Shown piece after piece: positions 1 to 7,684 of a stretch of DNA of 64,000 nt. The stretch covers positions 310,001 through 374,000 of the forward strand of contig NZ_FMHI01000002.1 of assembly GCF_900090145.1 (NCBI RefSeq), read 5' to 3'. A model generated the notes under the pieces. It was not told where the DNA came from. It ran no database searches and saw nothing but the letters and a program-made list of their open reading frames with translations. Each line of letters starts with the position of its first letter. Position 1 is the first letter of the stretch. Origin of the DNA: Streptomyces sp. WMMB 322. Lineage in GTDB: Bacteria > Actinomycetota > Actinomycetes > Streptomycetales > Streptomycetaceae. Made by a program: the position numbers and the translations under genes.

Positions 1-312
1 CTCCGGCAGGGGCTGGTCCCCCGGGACGTCCTTGAGGCAGTGGACGGCCACATCGATCTCGCCCCGCTGCAGTTGCCGGTCGATGGCCCTGACGAACATG
101 CCTTTGCCGCCGGCCTGCGTGAGCGAGCCGGGCCAGGTGTCACCGGACGTGGTGGTCGGCACGGTACGTGTGATCAGGCCCGGAACGGCTCGCCGGAGGC
201 GGTCCGCGACGTGGCCGGCCTGAATGAGCGCCATGGGCGAGCTGCGTGTGCCGATCAGCAGCGGCCGGCCGGGGAAGCCGGGAGAGCCGGACGGGGCGGG
301 GACGTCGGTCAC
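1..312 (-). CDS. hemC: Hydroxymethylbilane synthase (porphobilinogen deaminase), N-terminal part, cut by window edge
   Basis: The enzyme joins four porphobilinogen units into hydroxymethylbilane in cytoplasmic haem/sirohaem/corrin synthesis. The 104 codons present read from a GTG at 312 to the window edge without a stop. They carry the family's N-terminal signature: an IGTRSSPMAL strand-helix, SGD, a GGKGMFV stretch, then the run EIDVAVHCLKDVP in which the Lys-Asp pair contacts the cofactor. A GAGAGGA ribosome-binding site precedes the GTG. The dipyrromethane-binding Cys lies in the missing part. Streptomyces usually keep hemC beside hemA and hemD elsewhere, so this may be a second copy; only the neighbourhood suggests that. 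Confidence 0.85.
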   Translation of the reverse strand, partial: MTDVPAPSGSPGFPGRPLLIGTRSSPMALIQAGHVADRLRRAVPGLITRTVPTTTSGDTWPGSLTQAGGKGMFVRAIDRQLQRGEIDVAVHCLKDVPGDQPLPE

Positions 313-401
313 GGTGGCGGTCCTCTCGGGGGTCGGCTCTCAACGTAGGGCGCCGGGCACCGCCATCGGCCCTTATGGCTTTTTGTGTTGGAGTGCACAC
401 C

Positions 402-668
402 ATGAGTGACCGGTTCGAGATGCGGCGGCTGCGGAACCGTCGCACTCTTTTGGCTATGACTGCGTCGATCGTCGTGCATCCGCCCGCACCGATGGGCGGG
501 CGCCGTGTAACCGCTGACCGAGTCGACGGGGAGGATCTCGGATTCGCCCGCGGCATCGCGGACCTGGTCGGGATCCTGCGCGAGGCGGGGCTCGACCCCG
601 ACCAGGTGCGGCTCGACGACCCCGCGCTGATCGAATGGCGGGGCGGGAAGGCCGACGTGTGGGAATGA
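402..668 (+). CDS. Small conserved actinobacterial protein of unknown function
   Basis: A small acidic cytoplasmic-type protein without signal peptide or membrane segment. The part beginning MTASIVVHPP (ATG at 456) holds a GGRRVT turn, a helix rich in Leu/Gly and a final DDPALIEWRGG block; I recognise this arrangement from short Streptomyces proteins of about 70 residues, but it has no assigned function. The ATG at 402 is chosen because GGAG lies 7 bases upstream, while the ATG at 456 has no visible ribosome-binding site. The 70-residue form starting at 456 remains quite possible because the extra 18 residues (rich in Arg) do not look like the family. Confidence 0.6.
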   Translation: MSDRFEMRRLRNRRTLLAMTASIVVHPPAPMGGRRVTADRVDGEDLGFARGIADLVGILREAGLDPDQVRLDDPALIEWRGGKADVWE

Positions 669-837
669 CGCCTTCGTCGCGCTGAGTTCACGCGTGGCGC
701 CGGTCCGTGGGCGGACGTCCCGAGCGCCGGAGGGAGATCGCCCCTCCGCCGGGGCGGACTCCGCGGTGGCGGGAGCCGGTTGGGTATCATCGGCCGCCAG
801 ATGGTCCCAACGTCTCTCAGAAGGACGAGGTAGCGCG

Positions 838-972
838 GTGAAGAAGCTTCTCCTGGTCGCACTGGCCGCCATCGGCGGGCTCCTCGTGTACCGCCAGATC
901 CAGGCGGACCGCGCCGAGCAGGATCTGTGGACGGAGGCGACCGACTCCGTGCCCGCAGGTTCGGATGTGTGA
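838..972 (+). CDS. DLW-39 family small protein
   Basis: A 44-residue protein: a lysine pair, one hydrophobic segment (about residues 3-17), then RQIQADRAEQDLWTEATD, the DLW motif that names this small actinobacterial family. It probably sits in the membrane by its N-terminal segment. Function unknown. GTG start with a GGACGAGG ribosome-binding site. The family is commonly found near the gyrase/tRNA-Ile/tRNA-Ala region of actinobacterial chromosomes, which fits the position here. A strong hairpin terminator follows 20 bases after the stop. Confidence 0.8.
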   Translation: MKKLLLVALAAIGGLLVYRQIQADRAEQDLWTEATDSVPAGSDV

Positions 973-992
973 ACCCAAGACTTCGTGCAGAG

Positions 993-1022
993 GGGCCCCG
1001 ATCGCTCAGGCGGTCGGGGCCC
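993..1022 (+). terminator. Hairpin terminator after the DLW-39 gene
   Basis: 13-base arms (993-1005 and 1010-1022) pair with a single G-T wobble around a TCAG loop, followed by TTCGTGT. Confidence 0.8.
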
Positions 1023-1193
1023 TTCGTGTGTGCGCGTCACGGCGGGAGCGGGACGGGGCCGCCGAAGGGGGCGGAGCCGGGCGGCGTTGCAGTTCTGTGA
1101 CGGACCACCCCTTGCAGTGTGCTTAAGCAAAGCAATAGTGTCTCGCGCAAAGACATGGAGCGCGCGTCCGCGTGCGAGGGGGTCGGGGGACAC

Positions 1194-3206
1194 ATGGGAG
1201 CACGGTGGGGCGCCGGCCGGACGCGGCGCGCGAAGGCCCTGGCGATGGGCGGCCCGGCGATCGGCGTGGTGCTCGCCCTCGCCGTCGCCGCTCCGCCGGC
1301 AACTGCGTCACCGGATGCAGTTGCAACCGTTGCAGACGGCAACGGTTCCATGGTGATGCTGCTGGATTCGTCGGGGTCGATGGCGAAGCGGGACGCCTCG
1401 GGAAGCACCCGCATCGCCTCCGCGCGCAAGGCCGTCGGCACCGTCGTCGACAGCCTGCCGGACGGCTATCCGACGGGCCTGCGGCTCTACGGTTCGCAGA
1501 AGCAGAAGGGCTGCACGGACTCCCGGCTCGCCCAGCCCGTGCGTCCGCTGGACCGGGCCGGGATCAAGGACGCGGTGGCGAAGGTGCGGCCCAAGGGGGA
1601 CACCCCCATCGGTCATTCGCTCCGCAAAGCCGCCGAGGACCTCCCCGGACCTTCCGGCAGTGCGACGGGGCGGCGCACCATCGTGCTGATCTCGGACGGA
1701 GAGGACAACTGCGGCGACCCCGAACCGTGCGAGGTGGCACAGGAGTTGGGCAAGCAGGGCATCGGCCTGCGGATCGACGCGATCGGTTTCAAGGTGCGCG
1801 GCAAGGCCCGCGAGCAGCTGGAGTGCGTGGCACGCGCGGGCAACGGGGCCTACTACGACGCACCGGACGCCGACGCTCTCGCCCGTCAGTTGCAGCGTGC
1901 GGGGCGGCTCTCGGTGGACGGGTACCGCCTCAAGGGCAAGAAGGCCGAGGGCGGATCGGCACCGGGTGAGGCCGCCGGACTCGGCAGCGCCTCCGGTCAG
2001 TACCTGGACACCATCGGTCCCGGTGAGAAGCGCTGGTACGCGGTGCGGATGGACGGCGTCAGCACTGCCGGCTTCGCCGCAACCGCCGTGCCCGAGCCCG
2101 GTTCCAGGGTCGACGAACTGGACGGCCTGCACGTCGAGTTGACCGCACCGGGGCCGTCCCGGAGCAGCTGCGCGTCGAGTACCGAGCGCTTCGGCCAGGA
2201 CGAGGGCGGGGTGCCGCTGGTCGCCGGGGTCAGCCGCATCCCCGGCAGCGCCGGGTCGACCGGGCGGTGCGACCGTGGGCCGGGACGCCATCTGCTGTCG
2301 GTGGAGCGGGTCAGCGGCGACAGCGACGGCGAAGACGACGGAGACGGCACCGGCGGCGCGCGCTGGCCGCTGGAGCTGACGTACTCGGTGGACAAGCCGC
2401 TGAAGAAGGGCACCACGCCCGCGCAGTCGGAGCCCGACCACGGCGCGGGCGGACAGGACGCGAAGCTCCCCCGGGGAAGCGCGAAAAGGGTCAGCGGCGG
2501 CACGGGTTTCAACGACGCGGCCAGGATCGGCAAGGGCGTCTGGCGGGACAAGGTGCTGCCGTCGCAGACGCTGTGGTACCGCGTGCCGGTCGGCTGGGGA
2601 CAACAGCTCCGCTACGACGTGGAGTTCAGCAACGAGCCGACGGTGAAGGAGCACAACACGGAGTTCTCCTACGGCCGCACCGACACCTACACGCCCCACC
2701 GGCAGCCCGTCAGCGGTGCGGGCCGGCTGACCACCCGGTCGTCCTACGACGGTGATCCGGGCAAGGTCTCGGGCGGCACGGTGCCGGTCTCATGGACCAA
2801 CCGCTTCGAGAGCGGTGCACACGTGGTCCCCGTCCACACCGACGGCGACTACTACATCGCGGTCACGCTCGGCGCCGGCGCGGCGCGCATCGCGGAGAAT
2901 CCCGACATCGGGGTGACGCTCCGCGTCGACGTCAAGGGCGAGGCCAAGGCGGGACCGCAGCACAACGCCCCGGCGCTGAAGGCCTCTCCGGCGGACCCGG
3001 CGTCCGGCGGCAAGGCCCGCGGGGAGGACGGTGCCGCGAAGGACGGTACGGAATCAGGCGGAGCGCCGGTCGTGGCGGCGGTCTCCGGCGGCGTGGGGCT
3101 GCTGCTTCTGGCCGGTCTCGCCGGGTGGTTCGTCACCTCGCGGCGCGCGACCGCAAACGGCGGCGGACAGGAGAGGACGGGCACGATGAGGGGGGACGCG
3201 TGGTGA
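1194..3206 (+). CDS. Secreted, C-terminally anchored von Willebrand factor A domain protein
   Basis: About 670 residues: a signal peptide (Arg-rich start, hydrophobic core, cleavage near ATASP), then a VWA domain with the MIDAS motif DSSGSM and a later ISDGEDN strand end, so it probably binds a divalent metal and a protein partner outside the cell. The C-terminal half has two beta-rich blocks, the second starting at GGTGFNDAARIGKGVWRDK, then a low-complexity spacer, one membrane segment (AAVSGGVGLLLLAGLAGWFV) and a short basic tail. The ATG at 1194 is chosen for the GGGGGTCGGGGGA upstream; 1119 in frame would place a long charged leader before the signal peptide. The stop overlaps the next gene (GTGA), which encodes a sister protein, so the two are translationally coupled. 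Confidence 0.8.
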   Translation: MGARWGAGRTRRAKALAMGGPAIGVVLALAVAAPPATASPDAVATVADGNGSMVMLLDSSGSMAKRDASGSTRIASARKAVGTVVDSLPDGYPTGLRLYGSQKQKGCTDSRLAQPVRPLDRAGIKDAVAKVRPKGDTPIGHSLRKAAEDLPGPSGSATGRRTIVLISDGEDNCGDPEPCEVAQELGKQGIGLRIDAIGFKVRGKAREQLECVARAGNGAYYDAPDADALARQLQRAGRLSVDGYRLKGKKAEGGSAPGEAAGLGSASGQYLDTIGPGEKRWYAVRMDGVSTAGFAATAVPEPGSRVDELDGLHVELTAPGPSRSSCASSTERFGQDEGGVPLVAGVSRIPGSAGSTGRCDRGPGRHLLSVERVSGDSDGEDDGDGTGGARWPLELTYSVDKPLKKGTTPAQSEPDHGAGGQDAKLPRGSAKRVSGGTGFNDAARIGKGVWRDKVLPSQTLWYRVPVGWGQQLRYDVEFSNEPTVKEHNTEFSYGRTDTYTPHRQPVSGAGRLTTRSSYDGDPGKVSGGTVPVSWTNRFESGAHVVPVHTDGDYYIAVTLGAGAARIAENPDIGVTLRVDVKGEAKAGPQHNAPALKASPADPASGGKARGEDGAAKDGTESGGAPVVAAVSGGVGLLLLAGLAGWFVTSRRATANGGGQERTGTMRGDAW

Positions 3207-4687
3207 CGCGGCGTACAGGACGCATGAGCGGTACCGGCACGAGGCGGAGGGCGGCCGCCCTGGCGGCGGCCTTGACCGCGACACTCTGCCTGCCGGCGGT
3301 GCTGCCCGGCCGGGCGGCGGCCGCCCCCTCGGACGGCAGCGGGGACATCCCGGCGTACCGGCAGGCCGACGACGCCAAGAAGATCAAGGGCACGGCCGGC
3401 AGCGGCGACGCGCCCGAGATCGAACCGGCGACGTACACCGACTCCATAGGCCGGGGCGAGAAGAGGTACTACCGCGTCGAACTGGACGCGAAATCCAGTG
3501 CCTTCATCTCCGCGGTCGCCGCGCCCCGACCCGGTGCACGCGTGAAGGACGTCGGCGAGGGACTGAAGATCGGGCTGGAGAACGTCGACGGAAGTGCCTG
3601 CAACGGCGCCACCCAGCCGCGGTTCAGCGCCGAGGGCGCGGCGTACCCGATCGCGGACTACGCGACGCGCATCATCGGCGCCAACGACCAGTGCCAGAAG
3701 GCCGGTCCCTATCTCTTCTCCGTGGAGCGGGAGGGCCCGGCGACCTCCGATCCGGCGCGCTGGCCGCTGGAGATCCGCTTCATGGCGGAACCCGGCCTGA
3801 AGGGCGGGCCCGACGCCCTGCCGAGCGCCCCGGACACCGGCACGGGGCGCTCGGAGGAGACGCCGCAGCCCGTCACCGGCGACGAGAAGAAGCGTGCCCA
3901 CGGCGGCAGCGGCTTCAACGACGCCGGCGCCGTCTCGAAGGGGCTGTGGAAGGACCGCGTACGGCCCGGTGAGACCCGCTTCTACCGGGTGCCCGTCGAC
4001 TGGGGGCAGCGCCTGAACGCGGCCGTGGAGCTGGGCAGTTCGGGTTCGCCCGGAGAGTACCCGCCGACGATCTACGACGGGCTCGGGGTCACGGCCTACA
4101 ACCCGGCGCGGGGGCAGTTCGACGAGGACCGGTTCGTCCCGTACACCCCGGACAAGTCGGCGCAGGCCGCGGTCTACACACAGCCTGTGGACTACGGGCG
4201 CCGCTTCGCCTACTCAGGGAACACGCCGTGCGTGGCCGGCTGGCACTATCTGGCGGTGACGGTCTCCCCGCAGCTGTCCCGGTACTTCAAGTCGACCGCG
4301 CCGCTCACGTTGCGCGTCGACGTCACCGGCAAGGCCCAGGACGGCCCCCGTTACGCGGGGGACGCCCGGGCCGCCGGCTTCGGTGTCGGCGAGGACGACA
4401 AGGAACAGGCGGAGAAGGGCCAGAGCGCGGCGGATGCGCAGCGCAGCGGCACTTTCCGGCTCGTGGCGTACGCGGGCATCGGCACCGGTGCCGTGCTGAT
4501 CCTCCTGCTGGCGGTGTGGACGCTGGCGGCGCGGCGGCGCCCGGCCGCGGGTGCCGGCGCCGTGCCGCCGGCACCCGGGGCGCCCGGCGGGTTCCCCGGT
4601 CAGGGCGGGCACTCGGGGACGGTGCCGCTCCGGCCGCGGCAGCAGGACCAGGGACACGCGCCCGGCCAGGGCCAGGGTCCTGGGTAG
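3203..4687 (+). CDS. Secreted/anchored sister of the upstream VWA protein, without the VWA domain
   Basis: About 494 residues with a signal peptide ending near RAAAAPSDG, two beta-rich extracellular blocks, one membrane segment (LVAYAGIGTGAVLILLLAVW) and a Pro/Gly/Gln-rich cytoplasmic tail. The block GSGFNDAGAVSKGLWKDRV is plainly related to the one in the upstream protein, as is the YTDSIGRGEKRYYRV block, so the pair arose by duplication and the VWA domain was gained or lost in one. GTG at 3203 sits in a GTGA overlap with the upstream stop, with GAGGGGGGA before it. The next gene, a membrane-anchored Ser/Thr kinase, converges on it. Confidence 0.75.
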   Translation: MTRRTGRMSGTGTRRRAAALAAALTATLCLPAVLPGRAAAAPSDGSGDIPAYRQADDAKKIKGTAGSGDAPEIEPATYTDSIGRGEKRYYRVELDAKSSAFISAVAAPRPGARVKDVGEGLKIGLENVDGSACNGATQPRFSAEGAAYPIADYATRIIGANDQCQKAGPYLFSVEREGPATSDPARWPLEIRFMAEPGLKGGPDALPSAPDTGTGRSEETPQPVTGDEKKRAHGGSGFNDAGAVSKGLWKDRVRPGETRFYRVPVDWGQRLNAAVELGSSGSPGEYPPTIYDGLGVTAYNPARGQFDEDRFVPYTPDKSAQAAVYTQPVDYGRRFAYSGNTPCVAGWHYLAVTVSPQLSRYFKSTAPLTLRVDVTGKAQDGPRYAGDARAAGFGVGEDDKEQAEKGQSAADAQRSGTFRLVAYAGIGTGAVLILLLAVWTLAARRRPAAGAGAVPPAPGAPGGFPGQGGHSGTVPLRPRQQDQGHAPGQGQGPG

Positions 4688-4702
4688 GACGAGAGCCAGG
4701 GT

Positions 4703-4775
4703 CCTGTGCAGGACGAGGGCCCTGCACAGGGGCTCGCCCATGGCCTCGTCCCTGGCCAGGAGCGCGCTCCTGGCC
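4703..4775. terminator. Two hairpins between convergent genes
   Basis: An inverted repeat with 10-base arms (4703-4712 and 4721-4730) is followed by a 22-base perfect palindrome (4754-4775). They lie in the 131 bases between two convergent genes and could end transcription from both sides. The stretch also repeats short CCAGGGTCC and CCTGGCC words, continuing the low-complexity tail of the upstream gene. Confidence 0.6.
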
Positions 4776-4818
4776 GGCGCCAGGGTCAGGTCCAGCGCCA
4801 GGGATGCCCCGAGGGATG

Positions 4819-6150
4819 TCAGGCGGCGAGCAGCGCCCAGACGCCGACCGCCAGACAGATCAGCGCGACGGCAAGGACCGGGATCGCCACTTTCGGGGGC
4901 GGTCCCGGCCTGCGCGCGGCCGCACCGGCCGGCACCGCAGCGGCAGCCCGCCCGAGCGGGGCCGCACTCGCCGTCTGCTGCGGCACCGCACCGAAGGGCA
5001 CGGAAGCGTTGCCGTAAGGGGCCGCCAGAGGATGTGCGGACGCTGCCGGTGAGGGCGGCTGCGTGGGCGCATGGGCCGGAGCCGGCGGCATGACGGCCTG
5101 GTCCGGAGCCCCGGACGCGCCCTGCGGCGGCGCGAGATGGAAACTGCCGGTGGCCGACGGAGAAACCGCGGCCGCCGCCTGCGCCGGAGCCGCGGGAGAG
5201 TCCGAAGTGCCGCCGGGGCCCGCCGGGTTGGCCGCGGCGCCGCCGACGGCATGCGCCGCACCGCCGCCCGGCGACGGTCCGTCCGGCCCGAAGCCCTCCG
5301 GCAGCGGCCCGAGTTGGTCGAAGACCTCCACGACCTCCTGCTCGGCCGTCGCGTCGGGAGCGAGCAGCTCCGCCGCGCTCGCGAGGGCCTTGCGCACGCC
5401 CGTCGCAGTACGGAAACGATGCCGCGGGTCGGGCTGGAGGAGCTGCCCCAGCACCTGCCACAGCGGCTCCGGCACCCGCTCCGGCGCGGGCGGCACGCCC
5501 TGCTCGTAACGCGCCACCATCTCCATCGAGTCGGGCTTCCGCCCCGTCAGCAGGTACAGCCCGACGAGCCCCACCGCATACAGGTCGGCAGTGAAGTCCG
5601 GTTCCGCGCCCATCAGTTGCTCCGGCGCGAAGTAACCCGGCGTGCCCACCACGAAATCGGTCTCCGTGAGCCTCGGCTCACCCTTGCGCATGGAGATGCC
5701 GAAGTCCGACAGGCGCAGATGGGGGCGGCCCCTGCCGGTGGGCTCCAGCAGAATGTTGGCGGGCTTGATGTCGCGGTGCACCACGTCCTCGGCGTGCACC
5801 GCCGCCAGCCCCGCGAGGAGCTGGTCCAGCAGCGTGCACACGAACCCCGGCGGCAACGGGCCGTAGTCGCCGATGAGATGGGACAGCGACCCTCCCGCGA
5901 CGAGATCCATCGTGAACAGGACCTTGTCGTCGTCGGCAGCCCAGCTGGCCGGTGCCAGCACGTGCGGATGGTCGATCCGCAGGGCCTGTTCGCGTACGAA
6001 CCGCAGCAGGGAATGGGCGTCGCTCTGCTGGAGCACCTTGGCGGCGACGTACCGCCTGCGGCGCCGGTCCCAGGCGCGCCACACCGCGCCTGCCCCGCCG
6101 CGCCCGATCGGGTCGGCCAGCTCGTACCGCCCGGCGAAGACCTCACCCAT
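4819..6150 (-). CDS. Membrane-anchored Ser/Thr protein kinase (PknB-like catalytic domain)
   Basis: 443 residues. The kinase domain is complete: glycine loop GRGGAGAVW, catalytic Lys38, HRDIKPAN (His125-Arg126-Asp127), DFG at 149-151 and GTPGYFAPEQ in the activation segment. A long Pro/Ala-rich linker follows, then one membrane segment at the very C terminus (VLAVALICLAVGVWALLAA) with almost nothing outside, so no extracellular sensor such as PASTA. It would phosphorylate cytoplasmic or membrane partners. An HTH regulator gene lies 62 bases upstream on the same strand; this order is conserved in Streptomyces near the tRNA-Ala. Confidence 0.9.
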   Translation of the reverse strand: MGEVFAGRYELADPIGRGGAGAVWRAWDRRRRRYVAAKVLQQSDAHSLLRFVREQALRIDHPHVLAPASWAADDDKVLFTMDLVAGGSLSHLIGDYGPLPPGFVCTLLDQLLAGLAAVHAEDVVHRDIKPANILLEPTGRGRPHLRLSDFGISMRKGEPRLTETDFVVGTPGYFAPEQLMGAEPDFTADLYAVGLVGLYLLTGRKPDSMEMVARYEQGVPPAPERVPEPLWQVLGQLLQPDPRHRFRTATGVRKALASAAELLAPDATAEQEVVEVFDQLGPLPEGFGPDGPSPGGGAAHAVGGAAANPAGPGGTSDSPAAPAQAAAAVSPSATGSFHLAPPQGASGAPDQAVMPPAPAHAPTQPPSPAASAHPLAAPYGNASVPFGAVPQQTASAAPLGRAAAAVPAGAAARRPGPPPKVAIPVLAVALICLAVGVWALLAA

Positions 6151-6212
6151 GACGCCGTGTCCCCCTGTGCCTCTGCCCGTGCTTCACGCGCGCCGCCCCT
6201 CTGCCGCGCGGG

Positions 6213-6767
6213 TCAGCTCTGATGCGACTCGTAGTGCTTGACGGCGTCCGAGGTGCGCCCCGCCCCGTACACCCGGAGGAACTCTGCCAGCTCCGGATGC
6301 GTGGAGGCGAGGGCGGAGGAAGCGTCGAGGATGTCCGCCGCGTCGGAGACGGAACGCAGCAGAGCCTGGATCTCACGCACAACCCGCTTCACCGGAGTCT
6401 GCGAAGCCGCGCCCGAAGAGCCCGCCTGCGCCTGGCTGTTGAGGACGCTGCCGCCCGCGCTGCGCCGGATCTCCTCCATCCGCTGCGTCGCATCGGCCGC
6501 GCTCACGTCCCCCCGCGCGACCTCGGCGGCGAGCTCCTGAAGGGCCTGGACGCGCTGCACGACGGCAGGATTGCCGATCTTCGCGCGCTGGCCGCTCATC
6601 AGCTGCGACAGCATGGGCGCCGACAGTCCCAGCACGGTGGCCAGCCGGGCCTGGTTCAGGCCGAGATCGTCGATGAGCCGGCGGAAGAGAGTACCCAGCG
6701 GCTCGCCGTACCACTGACTTTGCAGCTCACGCGCTCTGGCAGTGGATTCCTGCTGTGCTGCGTCCAT
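6213..6767 (-). CDS. XRE-type helix-turn-helix DNA-binding protein
   Basis: 184 residues. The N-terminal third has a helix-turn-helix (GLNQARLATVLGLSAPMLSQLMSGQR, about residues 36-61); the rest is helical with a Gln/Ser-rich linker and a C-terminal helical block. Probably a cytoplasmic transcription regulator. ATG at 6767 has GGGGAGA upstream; a GTG codon directly before it is in frame. It lies just upstream of the kinase gene in the same direction and may be co-transcribed with it. Confidence 0.8.
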   Translation of the reverse strand: MDAAQQESTARARELQSQWYGEPLGTLFRRLIDDLGLNQARLATVLGLSAPMLSQLMSGQRAKIGNPAVVQRVQALQELAAEVARGDVSAADATQRMEEIRRSAGGSVLNSQAQAGSSGAASQTPVKRVVREIQALLRSVSDAADILDASSALASTHPELAEFLRVYGAGRTSDAVKHYESHQS

Positions 6768-6894
6768 CACGTCTCCCCTGGACTCCCCTGGCGCTTCGCT
6801 GACGCGAACTTGCGGAGCATCCTACGGAGGGGGGAGGACGCCCGGCGATACCCGGTCGGAATTCGCTCCGGGGAGCCGGTACCCTTGTGCGCGC

Positions 6895-6967
6895 GGGGCC
6901 TTAGCTCAGTTGGTAGAGCGCTGTCTTTGCATGGCAGATGTCAGGGGTTCGACTCCCCTAGGCTCCA
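6895..6967 (+). tRNA. tRNA-Ala (anticodon TGC)
   Basis: 73 bases with a 7-bp acceptor stem (GGGGCCT with AGGCTCC), D arm AGCTCAGTTGGTAGAGC, anticodon loop TTTGCAT, and T arm GGGGTTCGACTCCCC. CCA is not encoded. Confidence 0.97.
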
Positions 6968-7028
6968 CGAAGGCGACAGGCGACGTGTGCCCGCGGAGAG
7001 CGCGGGCCGGGTCGCCTTCGTTGTTTTT
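6968..7028 (+). terminator. Rho-independent terminator of tRNA-Ala
   Basis: 10-base arms CGAAGGCGAC (6968-6977) and GTCGCCTTCG (7011-7020) with an inner CCCGCG/CGCGGG stem, followed by TTGTTTTT. Confidence 0.85.
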
Positions 7029-7224
7029 GCGCGGTCTGGCGCCGCGCGGGGCGGGGGCTTCGCCACCCGCACCCCCCTTGGGTTTGCGGGTGTTCGGGTT
7101 GTGTGGCGTCAGGCCTACGAGTGCGAGGGCGAATGTGCCCGCGGAGTGCGCGGGCCGGGTCGCCTTCGTTGTTTTTGCGCGGTCTGGCGCCGCGCGGGGC
7201 GGGGGCTTCGCCACCCGCACCCCC
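6986..7224 (+). repeat. 91-bp direct repeat downstream of tRNA-Ala
   Basis: Bases 6986-7076 recur at 7134-7224 (148 bp apart) with one difference. The copied piece includes the 3' half of the tRNA terminator and its T-run; the second copy lacks the matching 5' arm. Confidence 0.85.
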
Positions 7225-7684
7225 GCCGTGGAGGCACACCCTCGCCGTGGGGCACACCCCCGCCAGGGGCTCTGTCCGTGGAGTGCGCGGCCCGGTCCTG
7301 CCCCGGCTCGTGGCCTCACGGACCGCCGCAAGCGCGAACTGTGCCGGGACACCGGCGGCGTTCACCGGGCGTGTGTCACCGGTGCGTTGCCCGCCCGGAG
7401 GGACGGACGTACGGTCGCGGGCCACCGTGCGGTACGTCACACGCAACGACCGGTGGGGAGCCCTCACCTTCACCCGCGCGAAGTCACCGGAGCGAAGCAC
7501 CGGCGCCAAACCCGGCCCCGCGAAGCCGCCCGCGCGAAACCCGGCCCGGCGAAGCCGCCACGAGGTGCGGCCCCGCCTCCCCGCTGCGCCACCGCGAGCA
7601 GCGACCCCGTACGTCTGAGCACCGTCGGTCCGTGCACCGTCAGCCTCTGCACCGTCGGTCCGTGCACCGTCGGTCTGAGCACGG
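7225..7684. other. Gene-free low-complexity stretch with short tandem repeats
   Basis: No coding sequence is convincing here. Around 7495-7562 the words CGCGAAGCCGCC and AAACCCGGCCC recur, and 7617-7688 holds about five copies of a 15-16 base unit close to GCACCGTCGGTCCGT, running up to the photolyase stop codon. Confidence 0.6.

Noticed and set aside
140..862. Long leftward open frame over the hemC start and the small genes
   Set aside because: It is in another frame of real genes, Arg/Pro/Ser-rich and without recognisable domains; typical of high-GC antisense frames.
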